In this document: positions 16,593 to 24,772 of the stretch, in pieces
Numbering within the stretch: position 1 is the first letter of the stretch
Layout of the letters: every line of letters begins with the position of its first letter
Source of the DNA: Rhodospirillales bacterium
GTDB taxonomy: Bacteria > Pseudomonadota > Alphaproteobacteria > Micavibrionales > Micavibrionaceae
Assembly (NCBI GenBank): GCA_020638365.1
Contig: JACKIQ010000005.1
Coordinates: 1-64,000 of the forward strand
Reading direction: 5' to 3'
Length of the DNA stretch: 64,000 bases
Made by a program: the position numbers and the translations under genes
The notes under the pieces: generated by a model
What the model was told of the DNA's origin: nothing
What the model saw: only the letters and a program-made list of their open reading frames with translations
Database searches by the model: none

Positions 16593-17855
16593 CTACCCTT
16601 TCACACCAAGAAATTCCAGTTGCCACTCAATTTCTCCCGTATTCATCGGGTAATCCGTTCCGTCCTTGGGATAGAGCAACCCCTTGCCCGAAATTTGCGC
16701 CAGATCGCGCTGCAACGTCAACGCCGTGCGCATGGAGACCCCGGCTTTCCAGCACAGCGCCACGATCGGTTTGGCCGAACGCGCCTCCATCACTTCGCGC
16801 CAGAGCGCCTCCTGTACGCCCGAACGCTGTTCAAGAGCGGCGTAAACGAAATCCGTCTCCCGCACCGCCAGCGCATCCGTAATCGTCTCGTCGGTAAGAC
16901 CGCCTTTCTTGGCCAGCCTTTTCACCCGCTGATCCGCCGTTTCCTTCTTCTTGGAATCCCCGCGAATGAAATCAAGACGCCTCCGGAACACATCGGAAAT
17001 CTCATCCGCCATCCCCGCATCGAAATCAGGCCGCCCGAGCAACATCTCGTAAATCGAGGCGTCCACAAACGCCGCCAGTTCCCGCGCCAGCGCGAACGGC
17101 AGATTGGGCCGCACGGCCAGCGGCTCCTGCCATTCCTTGTGGTTCTTGGCTTTTTCAACGATCTCCTGCAACGTCACAAGGTCGATCTCCGCCCCGCGGT
17201 TGCGCAAAAGAACCTTCCCCCCCGAAATATCGTCCACGCCGATTACCGCCGCCGACACCATCCGGCTTACCGTGCTCCGCCCCGCGATCGCCTGCACCAC
17301 CCAGCTTGCCGGATGGCTTTTAAGGATATCCAGCAGGTCCCGGTCCGACAAAGCCGCGCAGAACCGCAAAATCGGCTCCGACACGTCCCGCTCTACGTCT
17401 CGCGCCAGTTCCGCCACAACCTTCGGCGGCGCGAACGCATGGTCCTTGAGCGTGCTCGAAAGCGCCAGCCGGATTTTCAGAACCTCGTCCAGCGCCAGCG
17501 TCCCCAGAGACTGCACGGCAAAAGCGTAAAGCTGCGATTGTTTCTCTGTACTCAGATGCGGTAGCAGCGCCACCAGCCGGGCCGCCAGCGCAAGCCGCAC
17601 GTCCGCGCTGTTATCCCGCGCCAGATAGGGCGTAACCTGAACGGGCATCGCCTCGTTCTCCGCCACCGTGCGCCGCACCTCCGGCTCCGGGTCGTTCTGC
17701 GCGAGAAAGTAAAGGATTTCAGGATGCGTTTTTCGGCTGCGCGCCAGCGACAGGCGCTCGGGCACGCTGCCCTTTGAGGCAATCACCTTCTCCCGCTCAT
17801 AGCGGTCGCTACGCCCTTTTTTCGGCCATGAAAACACACTCAGGAACTTCTGCAT
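16593..17855 (-). CDS. DUF2336 domain protein
   Basis: A 420-residue protein of the alphaproteobacterial DUF2336 family. HEAT-like helical repeats (PEILYFLAQNDPEPEVRRTVAEN, VTPYLARDNSADVRLALAARLV) are followed by the characteristic central region with ILRFCAALSDRDLLDIL and RSTVSRMVSAAVI. The C-terminal half includes an Arg/Lys-rich linker (RVKRLAKKGGLTDETITDALA). The protein is cytoplasmic, without signal or membrane segment. In some alphaproteobacteria the family is associated with signalling, but no catalytic residues are visible. The start is the ATG at 17855; its neighbour downstream encodes the Cys-rich exported protein. Confidence 0.88.
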   Translation of the reverse strand: MQKFLSVFSWPKKGRSDRYEREKVIASKGSVPERLSLARSRKTHPEILYFLAQNDPEPEVRRTVAENEAMPVQVTPYLARDNSADVRLALAARLVALLPHLSTEKQSQLYAFAVQSLGTLALDEVLKIRLALSSTLKDHAFAPPKVVAELARDVERDVSEPILRFCAALSDRDLLDILKSHPASWVVQAIAGRSTVSRMVSAAVIGVDDISGGKVLLRNRGAEIDLVTLQEIVEKAKNHKEWQEPLAVRPNLPFALARELAAFVDASIYEMLLGRPDFDAGMADEISDVFRRRLDFIRGDSKKKETADQRVKRLAKKGGLTDETITDALAVRETDFVYAALEQRSGVQEALWREVMEARSAKPIVALCWKAGVSMRTALTLQRDLAQISGKGLLYPKDGTDYPMNTGEIEWQLEFLGVKG

Positions 17856-18013
17856 ACCTCACCCTAAACCAACCGCGCGCAAAAATCACCTGCCGGCAGG
17901 TCGAACCCGAAAAAAAAGAAATGCGAGATGTTATGCAAATTTCATGACAGATTGAATTTTCCCGCCCGCGCAGTATGGTAAACCCACGATCCAGCCACCA
18001 ACGGAGCCGCCCC

Positions 18014-18625
18014 ATGGCCATGAAACTCTTTTTCGCCCCTGCCTCCCCCTTTACGCGCAAGGTGCGCATCGTCGCCATCGAAAAGGGCCTGCACGACCGG
18101 ATAGAGCTGGTCACCGCGCCGCCTATGAAAAACCTGCCCGAACTGCACAGGGCCAACCCGATGGGCGGCATCCCGGCCCTGCTGCTCGAAGACGGCGAAT
18201 CCCTGTATGACAGCCCGGTCATCTGCGAATATCTCGACTCTCTGGCCGAAAAGCCGCGCCTGTTCCCCGCTTCGGGAATGGAACGCTTCCGCGCCCTGCG
18301 CAGCCAGGCCCTCGCCGACGGGCTGATGGAATTCGCCGTCGAGATCGTCTATGAACGCCGCCGCACCGACGCCGAAATCTCGCAAAGCGTTATCGCCCGC
18401 CGGACAAAGGGCATCGAGCGCACCCTAGCCGCCATCGACGCGGAAATCGCGGACCTCCCCGAAACGCCGGACATCCGCCATATCGGGTTTGGCGCGGCGC
18501 TGGGCTATGTCAGCTTCCGCCTCCCCGAAATCAACTGGCAGAAAGCGCACCCGCGCATGAAAAGATGGTATGGCAAATTCAGCGAACGCCCCTCGATGAA
18601 AGAGACGGAGCCGGGAGATAGTTAA
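18014..18625 (+). CDS. Glutathione S-transferase family protein
   Basis: A 203-residue cytoplasmic GST-fold protein. The N-terminal thioredoxin-like domain begins MKLFFAPASPFTRKVRIVAIEKGL, with the Ser-Pro-Phe at the glutathione-activating position, then the cis-proline region GGIPALLLEDGESLYDSPVICEYLD with the Glu-Ser replaced by Asp-Ser. An all-helical C-terminal domain follows. The ATG at 18014 (GGAG about 10 nt upstream) is preferred over an earlier in-frame ATG at 17975. It is divergent from DUF2336 and converges on zapE with 3 nt between them. The substrate cannot be inferred. Confidence 0.9.
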   Translation: MAMKLFFAPASPFTRKVRIVAIEKGLHDRIELVTAPPMKNLPELHRANPMGGIPALLLEDGESLYDSPVICEYLDSLAEKPRLFPASGMERFRALRSQALADGLMEFAVEIVYERRRTDAEISQSVIARRTKGIERTLAAIDAEIADLPETPDIRHIGFGAALGYVSFRLPEINWQKAHPRMKRWYGKFSERPSMKETEPGDS

Positions 18626-18628
18626 TAT

Positions 18629-19738
18629 TTAAGGATACCCCTCGCCCTGCATCTCTTGCAGGCGGGACACCGTCCGCTGGAATTCAAACCCGTGATCGTG
18701 CCCGCTATAGAGTTTTTCCGGCGGCGCATCTGCCGATACAACCAATCGCACGCGCTTATCATAAAGCGCATCAATCAAATTCATCAGGCGCTTGGCTTCG
18801 TTCCGGCGATCGTAACGCAACACCGGCACATGCTCGAGCAAGACAGTATGGAAATTCTTGGCGATCGCCAGATAATCCTCCGCCCCCAGCGGCTGCTCGC
18901 AGAGCTGCGCGAAGGTAAAGCGCGCCACCCCCTTGGCCGTACGCACGGGCAGACGCCGCCCTTTTACGAACAGCTTCTCCTCGTGTACGTCCGCATTACC
19001 CGTCAGCGCCGAAAAAACCTTGTCCATATGCTGGTCCGAATCCCGGCTGAGCGGCGTGAAATAGGTCCCCTCGCCCGCCAGCATCCGCTCCCGGTAATCG
19101 GTCGGGCTGTCCAGATGAACGACCTCCATCTTCTCCTTCAGCAGCGCGATAAACGGCAGGAACCGCTCGCGCTGCAACCCGCCCTCGTAAAGCCGGTCGG
19201 GAGGCCAGTTGGACGTCGCGACGACCACCACGCCCCGCTCGAACAAAAGCCGGAACAGCCGCCCCAGAATCATCGCGTCCGCCACGTCCGTGACATGAAA
19301 CTCATCGAAGCACAGCACACGGGAACGGCGGCAGATAATCTCGCCCAGAGACGGCAACGCCTCGTCCACCGCGCCGTTCACGACATCTTCAGAGCGCCTT
19401 GTGTGGATATAGTCATGCACCTCGATCATAAATTCATGAAAATGCACCCGGCGCTTGGGCAGCGTCTCGGGCAGACAATCGTAAAACAGATCCATCAGCA
19501 TCGACTTGCCACGCCCGACCCCGCCGTAAAGATAAATCCCCCGTGGCGTATCGTCGCTCTCATCCTTCCCGCGGGAGGAAAGTCTCTGGAAAAAACTCCT
19601 CTTGGGCTGCGCCCCGTCGGAGACAAGTTCGTCGAAAAGCCTTTGCAGAGCCTTGACCGCCGCGCCCTGCGCCGGGTCGAGATGAAGCCCGCCCTCTACC
19701 AGCAGCTTGGAATAGACTTCAAGCGGCGTCTTGGACAT
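18629..19738 (-). CDS. zapE: Cell division ATPase ZapE (AFG1 family)
   Basis: A 369-residue AFG1-like P-loop ATPase, linked in other proteobacteria to Z-ring regulation and respiratory-complex quality control. It carries Walker A GGVGRGKSMLMDLFY near residue 73, HFHEFMIEVHDYIH, Walker B RVLCFDEFHVTDVADAMI, and sensor-like VVATSNWPPDRLYEGGLQRERFLPFI. Its first 20 nt overlap the 3' end of tatC, so it is the last gene of the dgt-scp-tat transcript. In many Alphaproteobacteria the gene lies directly before mdh. Here mdh is about 3.8 kb away in the same direction. Confidence 0.95.
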   Translation of the reverse strand: MSKTPLEVYSKLLVEGGLHLDPAQGAAVKALQRLFDELVSDGAQPKRSFFQRLSSRGKDESDDTPRGIYLYGGVGRGKSMLMDLFYDCLPETLPKRRVHFHEFMIEVHDYIHTRRSEDVVNGAVDEALPSLGEIICRRSRVLCFDEFHVTDVADAMILGRLFRLLFERGVVVVATSNWPPDRLYEGGLQRERFLPFIALLKEKMEVVHLDSPTDYRERMLAGEGTYFTPLSRDSDQHMDKVFSALTGNADVHEEKLFVKGRRLPVRTAKGVARFTFAQLCEQPLGAEDYLAIAKNFHTVLLEHVPVLRYDRRNEAKRLMNLIDALYDKRVRLVVSADAPPEKLYSGHDHGFEFQRTVSRLQEMQGEGYP

Positions 19739-20519
19739 TTTCGACCTTTATCCTCCGGATCATGAAGATAGACAATTCGTAGAGCGCCATAAGCGGAATA
19801 GCCAAGAGTATTTGACTCACGATGTCGGGTGGCGTCAAGATGGCAGCGACAGTAAATATGACAATCACCATGTATTTACGTTGTGCCGCCAGCCAGTCGG
19901 CCGTCACCAGCCCCGCATGACCGAGCAACGTCAGAAGCACAGGAAGCTGAAAGCACAACCCGAACGCGAAAATCAAAGTCATGATAAGGTCAAGATACTC
20001 GCTGACCCGCGCTTCCAATTGGATCGGCAGCACCGCTTCGTCAGAACTCATCTGAAAACTAAGAAAAAACGGCCAGGCCATTGGCAAAACGAGATAATAA
20101 ACGCAAGCCGCTCCTAAAAAGAAAAGAGAGGGCGTAGCAATCATAAAAGGCAGGAAAACAGTCCTTTCCTGTCTGTACAACCCCGGCGCAACGAACAACC
20201 AGACCTGAATTAAAAGGACAGGAAATGTAATGAAAACTCCTGAAAAAAAAGCAACTTTTAAATACGTGAAAAACGCTTCGGTAAGGTTCGTATAGATAAG
20301 CCGGTTCGTATCGCCCGGCCCCATCGCTTCCGCAAGCGGAATCACAAGAAAACCATATATATCATTGACAAAAAAGAAACATACACCCGTACTTAAGATC
20401 ATACATGAAAAAACCCATATAAGCCTGATACGAAGCTCCGAAAGATGAGCAATCAGCGGTTGTTTTGAATCGTCAATTTTACTTTTTTCCATATTCTCAT
20501 TTTCGACGGGATTTTCCAT
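19719..20519 (-). CDS. tatC: Twin-arginine translocase subunit TatC
   Basis: The 266-residue polytopic core of the Tat translocon, which recognises twin-arginine signal peptides and moves folded proteins across the inner membrane. About six membrane helices are visible. The N-terminal cytoplasmic motif PLIAHLSELRIRLIW and the conserved FGLCFQLPVLLTLLGHAG are present, as is the Glu-rich YLKVAFFSGVFITFPVLLIQVWLFVAPGLYRQER segment. The start is 3 nt after the tatB stop, and the 3' end overlaps zapE by 20 nt. Confidence 0.96.
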   Translation of the reverse strand: MENPVENENMEKSKIDDSKQPLIAHLSELRIRLIWVFSCMILSTGVCFFFVNDIYGFLVIPLAEAMGPGDTNRLIYTNLTEAFFTYLKVAFFSGVFITFPVLLIQVWLFVAPGLYRQERTVFLPFMIATPSLFFLGAACVYYLVLPMAWPFFLSFQMSSDEAVLPIQLEARVSEYLDLIMTLIFAFGLCFQLPVLLTLLGHAGLVTADWLAAQRKYMVIVIFTVAAILTPPDIVSQILLAIPLMALYELSIFMIRRIKVENVQDAA

Positions 20520-20522
20520 TTT

Positions 20523-20885
20523 CTATGTCTCCGCCTCGTCCCTGTTTTGTCCTTTTACGGACTCGCCTTCAGCCCCTTCGACCGGTATATCGGTAGGATC
20601 GAAAACATCCTCGTCGAACGCGGCCTCGTCGAACGCCTCCTCATCCCGGTCCCCGGAAACGGCTTCTCGCTCCTGCGCCTCGAAATTCACGGACTTACGG
20701 ATATCGTCCATATCCGCTTCGCGCATGATGTCGTCAAACTGTTGGGAAAGTGCATACTTGATATATTGAAACCGCCGGAACACCCGCCCGAAAAACACCA
20801 TGACCTTCGGCATATCCTGCGGCCCGATCACCAGAACGGCGATCGCGACAATAATGAACAGCTCCGGCCAGCCTACATTGAACAT
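20523..20885 (-). CDS. tatB: Sec-independent translocase protein TatB
   Basis: A 120-residue TatA/B-fold protein: one N-terminal membrane helix (GWPELFIIVAIAVLVIGPQDMPKV, with the TatB-typical Glu in WPELF and Gly-Pro hinge), an amphipathic helix (RVFRRFQYIKYALSQQFDDIMRE) and a long acidic tail. It forms the receptor complex with TatC. Its spacing from tatC is 3 nt. Unlike the usual tatA-tatB adjacency, a membrane-protein gene lies between the two. Confidence 0.94.
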   Translation of the reverse strand: MFNVGWPELFIIVAIAVLVIGPQDMPKVMVFFGRVFRRFQYIKYALSQQFDDIMREADMDDIRKSVNFEAQEREAVSGDRDEEAFDEAAFDEDVFDPTDIPVEGAEGESVKGQNRDEAET

Positions 20886-20945
20886 CGTCTTAAAATCTCT
20901 TCGCTTCTCACATACACCCGATTGGCGCGCACGGCAATCGCGGAC

Positions 20946-21356
20946 CTAAAGAAACAGGTCGACACAGAGCTTCACCCCGGCCAGATACCCCGGCAAAACC
21001 ACGAAAGCATTGAACATGACCGCCATATTCAAAAGAAACGACTTCTCGTCATCCGTAAGATCGTCGTAAGTCTGCAACTCCTGCTGCGCCTTCCCTGTTT
21101 CCCGCACGGACGCATAAAATTCCCACATCAACCCGTAAATCACCATGGGAATCAGAACCCAGCCGAATTTTGCCGCCCAATTCTCGTTAAAATAACCGGC
21201 GACAAAGACATACGAAAAAAAGCACGAGATAGCGGACGAGCAAGCGCCCTTGGGGTTGTTTTTAAAGTCCTCAAGTATCCCGGCAACCGTTAAAGACAGC
21301 AAGACAACCAGATACAGCACCCCCCACCACGGGATGAAAAGGCTGCCCCACTCCAT
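20946..21356 (-). CDS. Small membrane protein inserted between tatA and tatB
   Basis: A 136-residue polytopic protein with three to four hydrophobic segments (WWGVLYLVVLLSLTVAGIL; AISCFFSYVFVAGYF; KFGWVLIPMVIYGLMWEF; FLLNMAVMFNAFVVLPGYLAGVKL). A soluble loop, ETGKAQQELQTYDDLTDDEKS, precedes the last one. It starts 2 nt after the tatA stop and ends 60 nt before tatB, so it is cotranscribed with the Tat genes. It has no TatA/B/C or TatE similarity. Function unknown. Confidence 0.78.
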   Translation of the reverse strand: MEWGSLFIPWWGVLYLVVLLSLTVAGILEDFKNNPKGACSSAISCFFSYVFVAGYFNENWAAKFGWVLIPMVIYGLMWEFYASVRETGKAQQELQTYDDLTDDEKSFLLNMAVMFNAFVVLPGYLAGVKLCVDLFL

Positions 21357-21358
21357 GC

Positions 21359-21592
21359 CTAATCCTGTTCCTCGGCCTTCACCTTGCTTTTCTTCTCGGA
21401 AGCCCCGTCAGCATCGGAAAAATCGGTATCCTGCCCGATTTTCTTAAGATCATTTTCGCCTTCTTTAAGGCCCTTCTTGAAACTGTTGATCCCCTTGGCC
21501 AGATTTTCCATGATATGCGGCACGCGCCCGGCTCCAAAAATGATGAGAACCAGAAGAATAATCAGGAGAATTTGAATCGGTCCGGGGGCCAT
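21359..21592 (-). CDS. tatA: Sec-independent translocase protein TatA
   Basis: A 77-residue TatA: N-terminal membrane helix (IQILLIILLVLIIFGAGRVP, with the conserved Phe-Gly hinge), an amphipathic helix (ENLAKGINSFKKGLKEGEND) and a short charged tail. It oligomerises to form the translocation element with TatBC. Its ATG overlaps the scpB stop codon by one base (TAATG), so translation is coupled. Confidence 0.95.
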   Translation of the reverse strand: MAPGPIQILLIILLVLIIFGAGRVPHIMENLAKGINSFKKGLKEGENDLKKIGQDTDFSDADGASEKKSKVKAEEQD

Positions 21593-22302
21593 TATGCCGC
21601 ATCCTCTTCAGTCGAAATATCATCAGAAAACTCTTCAGGCGCCTCCGCTTCTTCCTCGCCGTCAAACTCTTCGTTTTCAGAACCGTCATCGGAAGCGGCG
21701 CGTGACAATCCTTCTACCCCGTCTATGCGTTTCTGTCCAGAGAACAGGTCCGCCTGAGGGATCGCCTCGATCGCAGGACGACGATCCAGCAAGCCGGCTG
21801 CCTTGAGATCGTCTATCCCCGGCAAGTCCATGAGAGACTCAAGGCTGAACGCATCCATAAACGCCATCGTCGTCACCCATGTCAGCGGCCGCCCCGGTGA
21901 TTCCCGCCTGCGTCCCGGCTTGATCCAGCCGATCTCCATAAGAATGTCGAGCGTCCCGGTATGGGTCGCCACCCCGCGAATATTCTCGATCTCCGCCCGT
22001 GTCACCGGCTGATGGTAAGCGATGATCGAAAGCGTCTCCATCGCTGCGCGCGAAAGCTTGCGCTGCACGTCGCGCTTGAGGGTCAGCATCTCCCCCAGAT
22101 CCGGTGCTGTTCGAAACGCCCACGCCCCCTCGCGCTCGACAAGCTCAACACCGCGCCCTTCGTAATCCTTGCGAAGCTCCATTAACAGGCCGCCAACATC
22201 CGCACCCTCGGGCATCCGCTCATGCAAGACGCGAACAGGCAGCGGCTCGGCCGACGCGAAGAGGACAGCCTCAAGCAAACGCTTATTTACACTTTCACTC
22301 AC
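21592..22302 (-). CDS. scpB: Segregation and condensation protein B
   Basis: A winged-helix subunit of the SMC-ScpAB condensin, acting in chromosome organisation. It begins LLEAVLFASAEPLPVRVL, contains the hallmark METLSIIAYHQPVTRAEIENIRGV, and later SLESLMDLPGIDDLKAAGLLDRRP. The C-terminus is a 50-residue Glu/Asp-rich tail. Two GTG starts, at 22308 and 22302, are possible. I prefer 22302 because AGAGAGG is better spaced from it. Its 5' end overlaps the inserted 181-residue gene. Confidence 0.93.
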   Translation of the reverse strand: MSESVNKRLLEAVLFASAEPLPVRVLHERMPEGADVGGLLMELRKDYEGRGVELVEREGAWAFRTAPDLGEMLTLKRDVQRKLSRAAMETLSIIAYHQPVTRAEIENIRGVATHTGTLDILMEIGWIKPGRRRESPGRPLTWVTTMAFMDAFSLESLMDLPGIDDLKAAGLLDRRPAIEAIPQADLFSGQKRIDGVEGLSRAASDDGSENEEFDGEEEAEAPEEFSDDISTEEDAA

Positions 22303-22840
22303 AATCACCCTCTCTTAAAGGGGAATACACCCAATCAAAATAATCTATAACTCCTTTAGCCTGAGCATCATATTCCTTATGGTAATAATGAACATGCTCA
22401 CCTCCAAAAGTAAGCTGGCTCTCTATATACCCTTTAGAAACAATAAATTCCTCATAAGAGTTCAAATTTCCGTATGCATAAACGTAATTATGGCGATCGA
22501 AAACCATCAACCCATTGCCATTTTTTTCTTTCACCCACAAATTCATACGTCCGTCATGTTCAAAAAACTCAGAAAAACTCTCCAAAAAAGTTTTTAAGTT
22601 TTTATAAGTTAACTCTGGAGATTGGTATCTGCCAGCCTTAGACTCCCCTCTAGGCACAACCAAAACATAAAGTATAAAAAAAGGCTCATCCAAATACTTC
22701 AGAAGATCAGTAAGCAAGTTAATCTCACGGCTTCTAGAGCCAATACAAAGCCTTGAGAAATTCTCCGTCACCTGCTTTTGATAAACGTTATTGTAAAAGT
22801 ATTCTTGGTCCTGATCTAAAATCGAAAATTTAGGCAACAT
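22295..22840 (-). CDS. AT-rich protein inserted between scpA and scpB
   Basis: A 181-residue soluble protein with a markedly AT-rich coding sequence. The start is the ATG at 22840, which overlaps the scpA stop by 11 nt, and its own stop overlaps the scpB start region by 8-14 nt. The frame continues upstream inside scpA, but that part is antisense-like composition and not coding. It has an LGR-like N-terminal helix, FFILYVLVVPRGESKAGRYQSP, a LWVKEKNGNGLMVFDRHNYVYAYG beta core and HVHYYHKEYD near the end. The pattern resembles orphan families seen in toxin-immunity gene sets, but this is an impression only. Function unknown. Confidence 0.75.
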   Translation of the reverse strand: MLPKFSILDQDQEYFYNNVYQKQVTENFSRLCIGSRSREINLLTDLLKYLDEPFFILYVLVVPRGESKAGRYQSPELTYKNLKTFLESFSEFFEHDGRMNLWVKEKNGNGLMVFDRHNYVYAYGNLNSYEEFIVSKGYIESQLTFGGEHVHYYHKEYDAQAKGVIDYFDWVYSPLREGDCE

Positions 22841-23720
22841 CTGTCTGGTCTTGCCTTGGCAAAGCCCGCATATAAATCGGACGAAAAAGCCCTTCCTGGC
22901 GCAGCTCCAGCCGCCCCCGCTTGGCCAGTTCCAATCCCGCGACGAAAGTCGATGCCAGAACTGATCGGCTCTGAAGACTGTCCTGCATCTCCTCGGGCAG
23001 CAAGCTCTGCAAGGTCGCCCACACGCTATGCGCCCCGGTTTGCGGAAGCTTGCCCAGCATCCGGGTAAGCCGTTCCAGCGCCTCATCCGCAGACATCAGC
23101 GTATAAGCAGGTATGTCGTAGGTGCTGCTTTCCTGCCGTACCCGGATATCGCCGTAAGCCTTGAGAATATCGTAAAGCTGGACGTTCCAGCGTGTATGGA
23201 CTTCCGTTTGCACACCCTCGGGCATCCCGCGCGCAAAAACCGTCTGCCCCAGTTGCGGCCGGGTAAAAAGCTGCTCCGCGCATTTCTGCATGGCTTCGAG
23301 CCTTTGCAGCTGGAATTGCAAGGCCCCGGCCATTTCCTCCGCACTCGGCTCTTCCGAATGCTCGTCGCGCGGCAGGTAAAGACGTGACTTCAGATAAGTC
23401 AGCCACGCCGCCATGACAAGGTATTCTGCGGCCAGTTCAAGATTAAGCGCCTTCGCTCGGTCAATAAAAACGAGATACTGCCGCACCAATTGCAGAATCG
23501 AGATTTTCGCCAGGTCGACTTTCTGTTTGCGCGCCAGATCAAGCAACAGGTCGATAGGCCCTTCATAGCCGTCGATGTTAAGAAGCAACGTATCGACATC
23601 GTCCGCCGGACGCGGCCCGCCCGCCCGCGGCGGATCCTCCTCAAAAGCAGCAGCCCCCGAAGACACGGAGCCCCCGGAAACGTCGGAAATAATCACGGCT
23701 TCAGCCTGTTCAGCACTCAT
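22830..23720 (-). CDS. scpA: Segregation and condensation protein A
   Basis: The kleisin subunit of SMC-ScpAB, bridging SMC heads. Residues 45-100 have the signature DGYEGPIDLLLDLARKQKVDL and KISILQLVRQYLVFIDRAKAL. The helical YLVMAAWLTYLKSRLYLP follows, and the C-terminal winged helix contains VAGLELAKRGRLELRQEGLFRPIYM. The first 40 residues are a Ser/Glu-rich extension. The start ATG overlaps the nagZ stop by 4 nt (ATGA). Confidence 0.94.
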   Translation of the reverse strand: MSAEQAEAVIISDVSGGSVSSGAAAFEEDPPRAGGPRPADDVDTLLLNIDGYEGPIDLLLDLARKQKVDLAKISILQLVRQYLVFIDRAKALNLELAAEYLVMAAWLTYLKSRLYLPRDEHSEEPSAEEMAGALQFQLQRLEAMQKCAEQLFTRPQLGQTVFARGMPEGVQTEVHTRWNVQLYDILKAYGDIRVRQESSTYDIPAYTLMSADEALERLTRMLGKLPQTGAHSVWATLQSLLPEEMQDSLQSRSVLASTFVAGLELAKRGRLELRQEGLFRPIYMRALPRQDQTDVA

Positions 23721-24772
23721 GCCGCTATGTTCCCGCGTTCTGAGGCCTTTTGCAAGCGCTCAAGCGCGTTTTCACCGATTTTCGGCAGGTTTTCCGCCAG
23801 TTTTTCCATCACAGGCAGTTCCCCCTTGCAATAAAGGGCGATATCGCACCCGGCCTGAAGGCTGGCCGCCGCCCGCTCCCACAGGGTGCCGAACGGGTAC
23901 AGCGCCTTCATATCCAGATCATCCCCGACCAGGAACCCCTGAAACCCGATCTCCCCACGGATCACATCCTTGATAATTGTCGCGGAGAGTGTCGCAGGCA
24001 GATCGGGATCAAGCCCGGTATAAACGACATGCGCCGTCATCCCCCACACGCCCGCCCCGACCTCAGACCCGCTGACCGCCTTAAACGGCAGAAAATCTGT
24101 TTTTCTCAGAACGTCAGGATCGTCGTCCACCACCGGAAGCTCCAGATGGCTGTCCGCCCCGGCGCGCCCGTGCCCCGGAATATGCTTGATCACCGGCGTC
24201 ACGCCCGCCTTGAGATGATGCCGGCACACCGAAAGCCCAAGCCGCCCGACAGTTTCAGGATCGGCGGAAAAAGAACGGTCTCCGATTATTTCGTGCGCAC
24301 CTTCGACAATCAGGTCCAGAACGGGAGAACAGTTGACGTTTATTCCCGCCTCGACAAGCGCCTCGCAAAGACGCAGGGTCTCGAACCGCAAATCTTCGAG
24401 CGCCGCATCTTCATCCTCCTCGAACCTTTCGCCAAACTGCCGGAAGGCAGGAACCTCGCGCCAATGCGGAGGCCTCATCCTCTGTACCCGCCCCCCTTCC
24501 TGATCGACAAGGACCGGACAGTCCCTCCCGACCGTTTCCTTCAATTCCTGGACCAGCCTGTAGAGTTGCTGTGGATTTCCGCAGTTCCGGGAGAAAAGAA
24601 TAAAACCGAACGGATCAGCGGCGCGGAACAATTTTCGTTCCGCGTCATTCAACTCAAGACCTTCCGGCGCGAACGTGGTCGCCAGAGCCTTCTCCGCACC
24701 ATGCGCAAAGTTATTTTTTGACAACAAGGCACCCGTTGGGGCTTTGGGCCTTGATTTCGCCGCAGATTTCAT
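23717..24772 (-). CDS. nagZ: Beta-N-acetylhexosaminidase
   Basis: A family-3 glycoside hydrolase that releases N-acetylglucosamine from anhydro-muropeptides during cytoplasmic peptidoglycan recycling. It has PFGFILFSRNC, VLVDQEGGRVQRMRPP, the KHIPGHGRAGADSHLELP loop carrying the histidine acid/base, and the nucleophile aspartate in LVGDDLDMKAL. Taken at 24772 the protein is 351 residues, with a basic N-terminal extension overlapping the SPOR gene by 62 nt. A TTG within the overlap (before SKNNFAHGAEKAL) is an alternative start. It fits with the SPOR and transglycosylase genes as part of cell-wall turnover. Confidence 0.93.
   Translation of the reverse strand: MKSAAKSRPKAPTGALLSKNNFAHGAEKALATTFAPEGLELNDAERKLFRAADPFGFILFSRNCGNPQQLYRLVQELKETVGRDCPVLVDQEGGRVQRMRPPHWREVPAFRQFGERFEEDEDAALEDLRFETLRLCEALVEAGINVNCSPVLDLIVEGAHEIIGDRSFSADPETVGRLGLSVCRHHLKAGVTPVIKHIPGHGRAGADSHLELPVVDDDPDVLRKTDFLPFKAVSGSEVGAGVWGMTAHVVYTGLDPDLPATLSATIIKDVIRGEIGFQGFLVGDDLDMKALYPFGTLWERAAASLQAGCDIALYCKGELPVMEKLAENLPKIGENALERLQKASERGNIAA

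Noticed and set aside
22841..23086. N-terminal extension of the 181-residue gene
   Set aside because: It runs inside scpA in another frame with Arg/Cys-rich non-coding composition; the internal ATG at 22840 overlapping the scpA stop is much more likely.
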